DNA of 64,000 nt from Ursus arctos. Lineage: Eukaryota > Chordata > Mammalia > Carnivora > Ursidae. The notes beneath the pieces were generated by a model. That model saw only the letters and a program-made list of their open reading frames with translations. It did no database searches and was not told where the DNA came from. This document shows positions 23,001 to 34,300 of the stretch, in pieces. A program made the position numbers and the translations under genes. The stretch's first letter is position 1; each line of letters starts with the position of its first letter. The DNA is taken from NCBI RefSeq assembly GCF_023065955.2, contig NW_026623008.1, forward strand, positions 811,001 to 875,000, given 5' to 3'.

Positions 23001-26000
23001 GCTTAGAGATCAGCCTGAAGTTCTGAGTCCGTAGCGCACCCTGTCAGCGGCACCCGGCCCACGACCAGGCCAGCAGGTGGCTGCAGGGCTGAGCAGGGGC
23101 TGAGGCTGAAAGCAGTTGCCCTGGTGCCTGGCTCAGCGCCCAACCTTCACTAAAAACCTAGGGTGTGCAATGCATTATTCAGATGCTCCCCCCCCCATCT
23201 GCTCTTTAGCAGGAAATGGTCTGACCGGAAAGTAGGTCTTTTTAAATCTGAATTATTCAAACAATTTGTGCACATGACCAGACCCAAACCCAGGGACCTT
23301 GCTCCGAGCCTGGCTTTAAAGGGTCTCAGGGCTGTAGGGGCCGCTCCCTTCCAGCAGCGCACTGTCTGTTCTCTACCATGTAGCCATCCTGCCATCGCCT
23401 CTAGTAGGTGAGCCAGAGCCTGACCCTGTCCCCTGGCCCCAGAGGACAGGACTGGGACAAGGAAGGGAGGGAGAGGGTGCGGAATGTAGGTAATCCAGGA
23501 GAAGCGTTAATTAGTTCTGCAGGCTGCCAGAGGCAGGGTCTGGTGACAGAAACAACAGGGTCAGGATAGTGAGGAAGCCTGCCCCTCCTTCCTTCTCTCA
23601 GCAGTGCCCTCTCCAAGTGCCCACCAGTGCCAGGAAGGCCCAGGTCCACCCTGATGTGGGGCCGGTCTGCTGGAAAGGACAGGGGGAGAGCAGGATGACC
23701 AGTGGAAAGGTGGCCGTCAGTGGAGCAGAGCCCAAGGAGTGGTGGCCACCGAGGTGCGGGGGTTGGGGGGGTGGGCAGCTTCAGAGCACAGGAAAGGGTC
23801 AAGGCCTGAGATGGCAGGCACAGTGTGCCTTGTGGCCTCGGGGAGGATGCTGGCTACTCCCTCTGGCTGCTCTCAGACTGTGAAGGACCCTCCCCTACAC
23901 AGCAGAAGCAGCCCCTTGCTCTCCCAGGTCTGTCCCTTGTCCCTAAGGGGGACATGCCTCTCATGACCTGACTTCCAGGCCCATGATCCTCGTTGTCACC
24001 TGCCTTTGGTCACAAATCAGACATCCCTCATGGGAGCCACCAAAACTTGGGGGGCAGTGGAGAGTCAGAAAGTGCCAAGTGAGGGGGTGGCAAGCACAGG
24101 GCATGTCTCCCCTGAGCTTTGGAGTAGACACCCAAGGGAAGGTCCCGGTGGCCTTCTCGCCACTCCCAGAGGGAGCCCGTGGGGGCGGAGCTGCCTTCCC
24201 AGGACACCTGTAACAAGAAAGCCCCCCTTGCTCTGAGGGGTGCTGTGTGGCGGGCACCTCTGGTCCCACCGCACGTGCGGGGGAGGGGCCTGCACCCGTA
24301 GCGCTGGAAAGCCTGGCTCCGTCCGAGGGCTCTGGGTGCCACCGACAAGTCCGAACAGAGGCTTTCCATATCATCATCTGTGGACTGAGACACCTTTGGT
24401 TGAAAATACAAACCTCTCTAATGGAGAAAGATGCAACCATTATCGAGGAGAGCAGTATTCCCCACATATACCCCGGAAACGTGTGTACCCACGGAATGCA
24501 CAAAATGTCCACACACCAGTCGGGCCAGTCAAGCTCGGGGTAGCAAGTAGCAGGAGCTTAAACCAGCTTATGTGAGAAGAGGCCATCGACTTACTCGGGA
24601 TGAGTCTGCGAGTGGACGTCTGGACTTCAGGAATACCTGGATCCAGGCATTCCAGGAGGCTGTCGGGGCTCCCTTCCTGCTTCTGCTTCCTGGGTTCTGC
24701 TGCCTCCTTCCCCCTCTGCCTGAGAGAGAGACTGGCTGCTGAGGCCCGTCTTCCTGGGATCTCCAGTCGAGCAACCACAGTGCTCCAGAGGCTCTGATAT
24801 AGCTGTATGTTGACCCCAGGCAAGAGCTGAAGGCCCTCAGTCAGATTTTATGTGGCCCTGGACAGGGGATGGAGCGGCCACGGTTAGCACCCTGGTTGGG
24901 GATAACACTCAGTTCCCCCAGAGCAGAGGCAGGTGCTATCACCTGGAGCGAGAGGGCTTCTGGACAGAGAAATACACAGCTGTCCCTACCTGTCTCTTGG
25001 CTAAAAGCAGGGTTTGGGCAACAGCTGAGCTACTTACCAAATGAAGCCTCCGTTGGTTGGGGGTTCAAGGCCCGCAGACGCCCCGGTTCCCTGCTTCTCC
25101 TGGATGAGGCCCGTCTGCCCCAGGCTCTGGCCTGCTCTGGCCTGAAACTGGATGCTGGAGACAGAGCCTGGCTTCCTTGCTGCTCTGCCCCCAACCCCAC
25201 AGCAGCCTCCAGGGGCTTCTGGGGCAGGTGCCTCAAGGGTGTCCTATGGGGCAGTCAGGGCTTCCACCCACCCCAGCCCCATTTCCAGTTCTGGGCTGGG
25301 AGGCTCCCTTGGCAAGGAGGCCGCAATTGTTCCCAACAGACCTTCCCCCAGCCGCCTGCAGAAAGCTGGACGGTCACCCGCCCAGCCCTGGAGTGCAACT
25401 GCCAGCCATGTCGCAGGCATCCTGGGCCCGGGCTGGGAACACTGAGCCAGGGACCAAGAAAGCGGGAGGTCAACTCAGAGAGAGACCAGGGTCAGAGAGG
25501 GGCACACCCAGACCCCGACACCCACGATCAGGTGAAAGAGGGGAGGGAATCCCTCATCCCTGGTCTGGCCAAGCCTCCTAGCCTGAGGTGCCGCCAGTAG
25601 GCCTGCTTGGGAGCGTGGTCCCTGAGGCCAGGAAGTGGGGACACGGCCCCAGTATTGCATACACCACAGGGACGCCACACTGGCTTGGCGGGCTGCGGGC
25701 CCGTGCAGAGAGACTGAGGCTTGTGCTCACCCCAGCCTGCGCCCAGGCTTGACACACCCCCTAGAGTGGGGGCAGCCTGCACACTACCTCCCCCCTTACT
25801 TTCTGCTGCAGACAGGATGAGCAGGGACTGATGGGGGAGGGGTGGTGTGGCAATCACAGCAATTGCCCAGGGAGATGCTAGGCGGGTCCTGGTCTCCAGC
25901 TCCCCCGGCCTGCCACTGCCGGTACCCTGCCATAGGGAGGGGCACCCTGGCTGTTCTGGGGATTCATCTTCCCACAGATGGTGCCCCGGGACTTGGCTCC

Positions 26001-29000
26001 ACCAGCACCTGCCAGTGCGCAGGGGGAGGATGGGCGGTCCAGCTCCTGGGGGCGCCTGCCGAGCCTTCCTGAACCCACTGCCCTGTCAGGCCCAGCCGGG
26101 AGAGGGGCAGCCCAAAGAGGGACCCAGGGCACCCCCAGGAGCCTGGACTGAGGTCATCTGATAGGAAGATGACGCTCAAGGCCGTTTCCAGCAGGCGGGC
26201 AGGCACTGAGCGGCCTTCCCCGGAGCTGGGGAAGCAGGACAGAGTAAGGACCAGCGTCATAGAGGGGAAGGGGTGTGGATTCTCAACGCAGCCACATGGG
26301 CCATGTCGTGGCCGCAGCACCACGTACTGAGTTATGCCACACTACACGTCACATCATGCACAAACTGCCGGGTCATACCTGCCAGCCCATGCCACCTGGG
26401 TTTTCACACAGGGGCACACCGTGGCCCCTGGGGCGCCTGACGAGAATGGCCCTTTCTCTGGGCCTGTATCCTGGTTGTTGTCCGAATCGCCCCTTGTTCT
26501 CTCCTCCGGCACAGAATTGGAAGGACTGTCCTTTCTGACAAAAAGACCCCTCTGTACTGCATGTCCCACGGGGGGCAGGGACTCAGCATCATGGCCTGAG
26601 TGCCACTGTTCCCAGCCCACCAGCTGAGCTCATGGTATTGGGTCTCCACGAAGAACTTCCTGGCCACAAGGAACCCCTGTGCCCCTAAGGAAAAGGGAGA
26701 CCCTTCAGGTACCCTTCCACATAGGGTCCGCCACGTTGGTTTTCCGTTTTAAATCGTGGCAAAAGGCACATCACATGACGTTTACCCCCTGGACCCTTTC
26801 GAAGTGCACAGCTGATTGGCATTTAGTACTTCCACGTTCTGGGACAGCATCCCCGGCGTCTCCTTCCAGAACATCTTCATTGGCCCAGAAGGAAACCCCG
26901 TGCCATTGAGCAATCGTGTCCCCTTCCCATCCCCCCGGCCCCTGGCAACCACGGATCTGCTTCCTGTTTCCATGGATTTGTCTGTTCTGAGTACTTCGTG
27001 TGAGCAGAACCATGTAACATGAGTCCTTTTGTGTCTGGCTGCTCTCAAGGGCCATCCACGTTACAGCAGCTGTTGGTGCTTCATTCCTGCCTACAGCTGA
27101 AAAATTCCACGCACAGATACACGGCACTCTGCTTGCCCGTCGCCTGTGGATGGACGTTTGGGGGGTTGCCACCTTTTGGCCATTGTGATTAGAGCTGCTA
27201 CAATTATTCGTGTACACGTTTTTGTTTGAACACCTGTTTTCAGTCGCGGGTTTGTTGTTGTTGTTGTTTTGTATTTATCTAGTTGTGGAACTGTGGGTCA
27301 TACATAGCTCTGTGTCTACCCTGAGGAACCAGCAAACTATTTCCCACAGCAGCTGATCTCTTTTACGTTCCCAACCAGCAACACACAAGGGTTCCAGATG
27401 TTCCACACCCTTGTGCCTCCCCACCTCGGGGGCTGAGGCAGTTGACCTGGACCCTCCTGCCTGCCCCAGCCGGTCCTCCCTCAGACCAGCTGCTCTCATG
27501 CCCCTGTGTGAGGCCAGCCTGTCAGGACAGTGGGATTGCCTTGGGCGCCCTGACCAGGACCCCTGACTAGGACACAAGGGCTGCTCCAACAGCCAGAACC
27601 CCCAACCATCTTCTGAAGTGAAGGCGGGTGCTCAGGGAGCTATAGGGGTCTCTGTGGGAACAGCAAGGGGGTGGTCACTCGGTCTCCACACTCTTCTGCC
27701 CCCACTTACTCTTGGCCACTAGGCTTTGCTCCAAGTGGGCACATTACACTCAGGCCAGGTACCACTGCATGTGCCCTGGGGCGGGCAGTGGGGAGTGGGA
27801 CCACAATTGCCTTTCTGCAGGGCCCCCAGTCTCCCACCCCCAGGGTCCCAGTCCTGCAGGTGCTGAACAGCCAGGGCTCTATCTGAAGGTGCACCTGCCG
27901 CGTCTCTAGAGAGTGCCCCTGGGGCCTGAGGGCTGTTTGTTGAGAATCCTGTCCCTGAGGCCCAGCCCACCGGCCGCCTGGGAGGTGATGCAAGGGTTTG
28001 CCTGGGAAGGGCAATCAGAGGCAGGGCTGGGCAGAGGGCCGTCTGGCCTGGAGAAAGATGGTGTGCAAGGGCCGTAGTCTCAGAGGCTGGAGGACACAGC
28101 ACCTGAGGTGGAGGAGGAAGTGGTAGGCTGGGACCCCAAGCAGCAGGGGTGCTGGCAGGAGCCAGGAGCACCCACAGGCCCTTGGGTTGGCCCTCCTTTG
28201 GAGGCTGGGCCTGCGGGCACGGGGTGTTTTGGAAACCAGCAGGTGTGGCTAGGCACGTGGGGTGGCTGCCTGGTGCCGGGGGGGCCCTGGAGCTCTCGCT
28301 GTGACGTCTGTCTGGGACCAGCTGGGCCATGCTGTATTCCCCTGGGCTTCTGCCCAAGGCTCATGCCCAGACCTGCTCTGGGGTACCCTGGGTGGGGGAG
28401 GGGATGGCTAGCCTGCTGGATCAAACTTCTGAGGGCCTGTCTGTCCTGCCCTGTTGCCGCTCCAGCAGACCCTGGTGGCCATGGGGCCCAGAACTTGGGT
28501 GGACTCTTTGGTGCCTAGACCTCTGAGACAGACCATGGGGAGAAAGCCTCTGAAGAGGGTGCAGGGTGAGGGGCTTTGGGTCAGCCCTGACTGGGCACCA
28601 CCTGGGGCACGGCTGAGGCCAACATCATGGGTGTTCCACCCCTGCTGCCTGGCCCTGCCCCACAGGCCATGGGTGGTGCTTGAGGCTAGGCTGAGTGGAG
28701 AGATAGGGTAGGCAGTCCCCCTCCGCAAGGGGCATCACCTTGAGCCTCAGTTTCTCCTCTGTGCAGGATGGACCTCCAGGCTTCTACCGCCCTCTGGCTG
28801 CTGGGCCAACTGGAACCCCACTGTAAAGGTCTGAGGCTCTTGACGCATTTAAAACCTCTTTTAGCTTTGGATAAAATGTCCTTGGTGTGGTCACGTGCAA
28901 ACAAGACCGAAGGAGAGAGGAGCGTCAGAGGCCCTCCAAGAGCAGGGGCACAGGGCACAGGGCACGCCGGCTGTGAGCCCCTGGGGGCCAGGACAGTTAC

Positions 29001-29140
29001 ACAGCAGCCAGGCAGTGTCCCAGGACGCCAAGACCAGGAGCCATGGTCCCGCTGGTGCAAAGGGCCATCTGGGGACCGGGGTGCTTCTCTGGGGGCCTGG
29101 ACATTCAGGGTAGGAGTCCAGCCCAAGGCCCGTCGGGGCT
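20060..29140. other. Intergenic unique DNA upstream of GNB1
   Basis: About 9 kb of moderately GC-rich, mostly unrepeated sequence with no splice-consistent coding exon found. It contains a 16-G run (20,262-20,277), an AT-richer island around 23,160-23,290 embedded in GC-rich DNA, and one old LINE-1 piece (26,750-27,450). No SINE is present, in contrast to the GNB1 intron; gene deserts near promoters often look like this, so hidden enhancers are possible but unproven. Confidence 0.6.
26750..27450 (+). repeat. Old LINE-1 3' UTR fragment
   Basis: Diverged but readable landmarks of an ancient mammalian LINE-1 3' region appear in order: tggcaaccacggatctgctt, tggatttgtctgttctgag, cctacagctgaaaaattcc, tttggccattgtgattagag. 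No ORF2 coding remains. Confidence 0.65.
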
Positions 29141-29500
29141 CCACTTTTCCGCGGTCGGCGCCCTGCCCCACTCCCCGCCACCCGTGGGGTCCGCCTTAGG
29201 GGTGCACGAAAGGCATATTGTGTATTTTTCTCCTGACAAAAGTGCGACCTAAAAGTGAGGTTTCGAGGGCAGCAGGGTTTTGAGACGAGAGACGGAGGGT
29301 GGCACGGGCGGCGGCCTAGGCGGCGACCCTGGCCCAGTTTCAAGCCCTGGACTGCAGACCCCAGACCCTAAACGCCGCGGGCGGAGAACGGGGCCCGCCT
29401 GGCTGCACGCGGCCCACGAGCGCCGCCTAGTGCCGGCGTGTGGAGAGGCCGCCGGACTCGCCACTTCCGGGCGGGAGCCGAGGGCGGGCCAGCGAAGGGT

Positions 29501-29662
29501 GGGGGCGGGGCCGGTGCTGAGCGACGGGGCGGGGGCGGGGCCGGTGCTGAGCGACGGGGCGGGGGCGGGGCCGGTGCTGAGCGACGGGGCGGGGGCGGGG
29601 CCGGTGCTGAGCGACGGGGCGGGGGCGGGGCCGGTGCTGAGCGACGGGGCGGGGGCGGGGCC
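29501..29662. repeat. 30-bp GC-box minisatellite, about five units
   Basis: The 30-bp unit begins gcgacggggcgggggc and ends ggggccggtgctga. Four perfect copies occupy 29,521-29,640, with a partial copy before (29,501-29,520) and after (29,641-29,662). Every unit contains ggggcggggc, a consensus Sp1/KLF box, plus gagcgacg. Confidence 0.95.
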
Positions 29663-29789
29663 CGCGCGCAGACACTTGCCCCGCGCGGCCTCAAGACAGG
29701 CGGCGGCGGGGCGGGAGAAGCCCTGTCCCGGACGCCAACCGGGCGGTGGGCTGCGGGTCTGGCACTCCCCAGGAAGAGCCCCGTCTGCT

Positions 29790-29945
29790 CCACCAGCCCT
29801 GCAGCCCTGTCGCCCCACCAGGAACACCAGCCCTGCAGCCCTGCGGCCCTGCAACCCCACTAGCCCCTGCAGCCCCGCCAGCCCCCGCAGCCCCTCCCGC
29901 CGGACCTGCCCCTGCAGCCCCGCCAGCCCTCTTGACCGCTCTCCC
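29790..29945. repeat. CCCTGCAGCCC-type minisatellite
   Basis: Irregular repeats of gccctgcagccctg, gccccgccagcccc and similar 9-15 bp units at the downstream edge of the CpG island. Confidence 0.7.
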
Positions 29946-30120
29946 TCCCGCCTTACTGCGGCCTTGCTTTGAAGGTTGTGTCCTGTGAACGGAAAGCAGC
30001 TAGGATCTGCTTTTTTCCCCCCAGTCTGACAGTCTGCCACTTTACGTGGTGATTGTTTTGGTTATTGATGTATTTGGATTTCTTTTTAAAAATAAACGTA
30101 CCTTTTTTTTTTTTTTTCAA

Positions 30121-30310
30121 GGGGGCGCCTTGGTGGCTCAGTCGGTTAAGTGTTTGATTCCTGATTTGGGCTGAGGTCTTGATCTCCAGGTCGCGGGATC
30201 AGGCTCACAAGGGGCTCTTGCTCAGCACAGAGTCGGCTCGTCCCTGTCCATCCGCTTCTCCCGAGCTTGTGCTCTCTCTCAAATAAATAAATAAATAAAA
30301 TATTTAAAAA
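30121..30310 (+). repeat. CanSINE
   Basis: gggcgccttggtggctcag head preceded by a poly(T) run, caaataaataaataaataaa tail. Confidence 0.88.
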
Positions 30311-30344
30311 ATTTTTTAAATGAAATTTTTAAAAATATTACTTT

Positions 30345-30530
30345 TTAAATTTAAATTCAATTTAATTAACATATAGTGTATTTTAGTTTCAGAGGTAGAG
30401 GTCAGTGATTCATCAGTTGCATACAACACCCGTGCTCGTCGCATCACGTGCCCTCCTTAATGCCCGTCACCCAGTTACTCCAACCCCCACCCTCCAGCCA
30501 CCCTCAGTGTGTTCCCTAGAGTTGAGTCAA
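30345..30530 (+). repeat. Carnivore LINE-1 fragment
   Basis: Landmarks include attaacatatagtgtatttt, agtttcagaggtagaggtc, gtgattcatcagttgcat and catcacgtgccctccttaat, a segment repeated throughout carnivore genomes. Confidence 0.75.
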
Positions 30531-30534
30531 AATA

Positions 30535-31480
30535 AACTTTATTTTTAGAACAGTTTTAGGTTTAGGGAAGAATTGCGAGAGTACAGAGTTCCCAGGCACT
30601 TCACGCTCGGTCATGTCTTACATTAGCATGATACATTTGATGTTGTCACAGTCAGCCAATAGTGACGTATTATTATTAACCAACGTCCCTGCTTTATTCA
30701 GATTTCCTTGGTTTTTAACAACTATCCTCCTTCTGTCCCAGGATCCCAACTTGCATTGAGTCATCATGTCTCCTCGGGCTCCTCTGGGCTGTGACAGTTT
30801 CTCAGACTTTCTCTTTATTTTGATGACCTTGACAGTCTGGAAGGTCAGGACATTTTATAGAATGTGCCTCTCCTGGGATTCGTCCGTGGTTAGACTGGGA
30901 TTGCAGGTTCGGGGAGGATGACTGCGGACGTGCCGTATGTACCCTTCTCCTCGCATCATGTCAGGGGTGCCTGCTGTCATCGTGACCCATCTGCGCGATG
31001 CTGACCTTGATCACCTGATGGAGTCAGCACCTGTCTCTCCCTTTCCACACTCTACTACTCTGTGGAAGGGAGTCACTATTGGAGCCTGGGTTGTGTTTCC
31101 CCTGCTTGAGGCTAGAATATCTGCACAAATAATTAGAATTCTTCTGTATGGGAGCTTTGACTCCTGTCTCCATTCGTTTATTCTGTCACTTATACCAGTA
31201 GGGACCCATCAGTGTTTACTTATGTCTATCATGGTGATGAAATATATGGAACACAAAAGTTTCCATTTTAACTGTACAGTGTTGTGGCATCGAGTACATT
31301 CCTGTTGTGTGCAGCTGTCACGACCACCCATTCCAGACCACCTGGAAGTCCGTCTCCATTAAACACTAATGCCCCATCTCCCACCCCCAGCCTCTGGGGC
31401 CCACCGCTCTCCTTTCTGTCTCTATGAACACCGTGACTCTAGAGACCTCGTGTAAGTGGAATCATACACTATCTGTCTTA
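30535..31480 (+). repeat. Old LINE-1 3' fragments
   Basis: gaacagttttaggtttaggg, ccaacttgcattgagtcatc and later ggaatcatacactatctgtc belong to diverged LINE-1 3' regions. No intact ORF. Confidence 0.65.
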
Positions 31481-31484
31481 TTTT

Positions 31485-32265
31485 TAATGGAAGTATAATT
31501 AACATACAGTGTTATATTAGTTTCAGGTATGTAACGTAATGATTCAGCCCGTGTGTACACTGCTCAGTGCTCATCACAGTAAGTGTACTTAATCCCCTTT
31601 ATCTTCCCCCGTCCCCCTCCAGCCTCCCCGCTGACAACCACCAGTCTTTCCCTGTACTTAAGAGTTATTTTGTTTATTCATTTGTTTTGTTTCTCAAATT
31701 TCACGTATGAGTGAGATCATATGCTATTTGTCTTTCTCCAGCTTATTTCTCTCAGCATTATACTCTCTAGGTCCATCCATGTTCTTGCAAATGGCAAGAT
31801 TTCATGCTTTTTTTTTTATGGCTGAGTGGTATATATGCCACCTCTTCTTTATCTATTCATCGATGGGTGTATGCTAGGGTTGCTTCCGTATCTTGGCTAT
31901 TGTAGGTCATGCTGCAATAAACATAGGGGTGCATGTATCTTTTCAAATTAGTGTTTTCTTTTCTTTGGTTAAATACCCAGTAGTGGAAATACTGGATCAT
32001 ATGGTATATCTATTTTTAATTTCTTGAGGAACCTCCACACGGTTTTCCACAGTGGCTGCACGAGTTTGCATGCCCACCAACAGTGCAGAACAGGGCTCCC
32101 CTTTCTCCACGTCCTCACCAGCACTTGTTAGTTATTGTGTTGTTGATTCTAGCCATTCTGACAGGTGGGAGGCGATGTCTCATCGTGGTTTTGATCTGCA
32201 TCCCTGATGATTAATGATGTTGAGCATCTTTTCATGTGTCTGTTGACCATTTGTATGTTTTCTTT
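31485..32265 (+). repeat. LINE-1 3' region, carnivore type
   Basis: Readable LINE-1 landmarks in order: ttaacatacagtgttatat, tcacgtatgagtgagatcat, tttctctcagcattatac, ggctgagtggtatatatgcc, tgctgcaataaacatagggg, atacccagtagtggaaatac, ggttttccacagtggctgca, ggtgggaggcgatgtctcat. Confidence 0.85.
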
Positions 32266-32442
32266 TCTTTTTTAAAAAAAGATGTATTTATTTATTTGGG
32301 GGGGAGAGGAAGAGAGAATCCTAAGCAGACTCCCTGCTGAGCATGGAGCCCGACTTGGGGTTCCATCCCATGACCCTGAGATCATGACCTGAGCCGGAAC
32401 AAGGAGTCAGACAGTTAACTGACTGTGCCTCCCAGGCGCCCC
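32266..32442 (-). repeat. CanSINE, antisense, inserted in LINE-1
   Basis: aaaaaaagatgtatttatttattt at the left (read in parts) and gcctcccaggcgcc at the right. It interrupts the LINE-1 sequence that resumes at about 32,443. Confidence 0.85.
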
Positions 32443-32542
32443 CATACGTTTTCTTACTTTGTCCTTCGGAGGCTGGCTTATGTCACTGAGTATAATCGGC
32501 TCCAGTTTCATCCACATTGTAGCAGGTGTCAAGATTTCCTCC

Positions 32543-32743
32543 TTTTTTTTTTTTAAAGATTTTATTTATTTATTTGACAGAGATAGAGACAGCCAGCGAG
32601 AGAGGGAACACGAGCAGGGGGAGTGGGAGAGGAAGAAGCAGACTTCCAGCGGAGGAGCCCGATGTGGGGCTCGATCCCAGAACGCCGGGATCATGCCCTG
32701 AGCCGAAGGCAGACGCTTAACGACTGTGCCACCCAGGCGCCCC
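32543..32743 (-). repeat. CanSINE, younger form, antisense
   Basis: Poly(T)-aaagattttatttattta at the left and ccacccaggcgcccc at the right. Duplication aagatttcctcctttt on both sides, splitting an old LINE-1 piece. Confidence 0.93.
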
Positions 32744-32789
32744 AAGATTTCCTCCTTTTTAAGGCTGAATAGTAACATTCCATCGTACG

Positions 32790-33060
32790 TTGTATTAGGG
32801 TTCTCCAGAACACACACACACATATGTGTAAAATATATAGAGATGAGGAGATTGACTACAGGAATTGATCCAAGCGGTTGTGGAGGCCAAGACGTCCCAC
32901 AATCTGCCCTCTGCAGGCTGGGGACCCAGAAAGCTGGTGGTGTGATTCAGTCTGAGTCTGAAGGCCAGAGAGGCAGGAGCACTGATTTCTGAAGGCGGGA
33001 GAAGATGGACGCTCCACTTAGGCAGAGAGCAAACTCATTCTTCCTCTGCCTTTTTTTGTT
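32790..33060. repeat. Unassigned mammalian interspersed repeat
   Basis: Starts gtattagggttctccagaac and continues with ggaggccaagacgtcccaca and ggccagagaggcaggagc. A related piece occurs at 35,925-36,240. I recognise it as dispersed but do not assign a family. Confidence 0.5.
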
Positions 33061-33235
33061 TTATTGGGCAGATGGGACAATGCCCACCTGCTTTGGCGAG
33101 GACGTCTTCCTTCCTGACTCAGTTTATGGAATCAGATGTTCATCTCTGGCAGAGATGCTGTCACAGACACATCCAGACGTACTGTTTTACCAGCTCCCTG
33201 GGTGCTCTTAGCCCAGGCAAGCTGACGCGTAACAG

Positions 33236-34300
33236 TAACTACCGTGTATGGATACACGATGTTTTGTTTATCCGTCTGTCCCTTGCTGTACATTTCGGTT
33301 GTTTCTACCTTTTATGTGTTGTGAATAATGCTGCTATGACCACGGGCGTACCAATATCTGCTCAGGTCCCTGCCTCTCCGTTCTTTTAGGTGCACGCTTG
33401 GAATTGGAACTCCTGGGTCATGTGGTCATTCTATGCCTACTTTCTTGAGGAATCCGCATGCTGTTTTCCGCAGGAGGTCCAGTGTTCCAGTCCCACCAGC
33501 TGTGCGCAGGGTCCCAGTTTCTCCACATCTCCCCTAACACTTGTTTTCTGTTTTTTTGATCATAGCCATCGTAATGGGTGTGAAATGAGAGATCGTTGTG
33601 GTTTTGACTTGCATTTTCCTAACGGCTAGTGATGAGCATTGTTCATGTGTTTCTTTGCCATGTGTGCATATTTTTTGGTAAAATGTCTATTCAAGTCCTT
33701 TGCCCACTTCTGAATTAGGTTGTTTATTTTTGTTGTTGTTGCGTTGTAGGAATTCTTTACATATTCTGGATATGAATCCCTTATCAGGGACGCCTGGGGG
33801 GCTCAGTCAGTTAAGCATCTGCCTTCAGCTCAGGTCATGATCTCAGGGTCCCGGGATCGAGCCTCACGGCGAGATCCCTGCTTATGGGGGAGCCGGCTTC
33901 TCCCTCTACCCCTTCCCCTGCTCGTGCTCTCTCGCTCTCAAATAAATAAATAAGAATCCCTTATCAGATATCTGATTTGTGAATATTTTCTTCCAGTCTG
34001 TGGGGTGCCTTTTCACTCTGTTGATGGTGTGCTTTGATGCACAGTGGGTATTTATTTTATACTTGAGTTATAATCTGATCCTACTTAATTTATTTTCTTG
34101 CTCACGTTGTTCCAGCATTGGCCCCTGGGAGCTCTGTCAGGTGGCTGGGTTTACTTTTATGACATTACTTGCTGCTTTCTAGATACGCTGCTTTTCTTAG
34201 GCTTCTGTCTTCTTTCCTGTAGTCTGTTGGGTTTATTACATTTTCTTTATTCCTTTCTCCCTCCACAGATATGGAAGTTATACAACCCATTTCTATTATT
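33236..34300 (+). repeat. Old LINE-1 3' region, split by a SINE
   Basis: tgaataatgctgctatgacc, aactcctgggtcatgtggtc, atcgtaatgggtgtgaaatg, ctggatatgaatcccttatc and ggtgccttttcactctgttg appear in LINE-1 order on both sides of the SINE at 33,788-33,953. Confidence 0.8.
33788..33953 (+). repeat. CanSINE inserted in LINE-1
   Basis: Exact 14-bp duplication gaatcccttatcag at 33,774-33,787 and 33,954-33,967; removing the SINE and one copy restores the LINE-1 reading. Confidence 0.95.

Larger units (their letters stand above)
29140..30000. promoter_or_regulatory. Orphan CpG island with ETS and Sp1 motifs
   Basis: A second CpG-dense block about 9.5 kb upstream of GNB1 exon 1, with no gene assigned. 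It contains ccacttccgggcggg (ETS/GABPA-type core plus GC box) at about 29,460, five tandem GC-box units, and CG-rich sequence on both sides. Such composition is typical of a promoter. Transcription direction cannot be told; long ORFs exist on both strands but come from composition (see rejected items). It could drive a non-coding transcript or be an alternative distal promoter. Confidence 0.6.

Noticed and set aside
29501..29662. CRISPR-like regular repeats
   Set aside because: The units are directly adjacent with no unique spacers, in a mammalian CpG island; it is a minisatellite.
29249..30040. Long ORFs on both strands of the orphan CpG island (263 codons minus, 230 codons plus)
   Set aside because: The 30-bp repeat is a multiple of three, so every frame stays open through the array; the products are repetitive and unlike any protein family.
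31485..34300. Possible genes in the LINE-1 cluster
   Set aside because: Only 3' UTR-type LINE-1 landmarks are present; no reverse transcriptase or endonuclease motifs were seen in the open frames.
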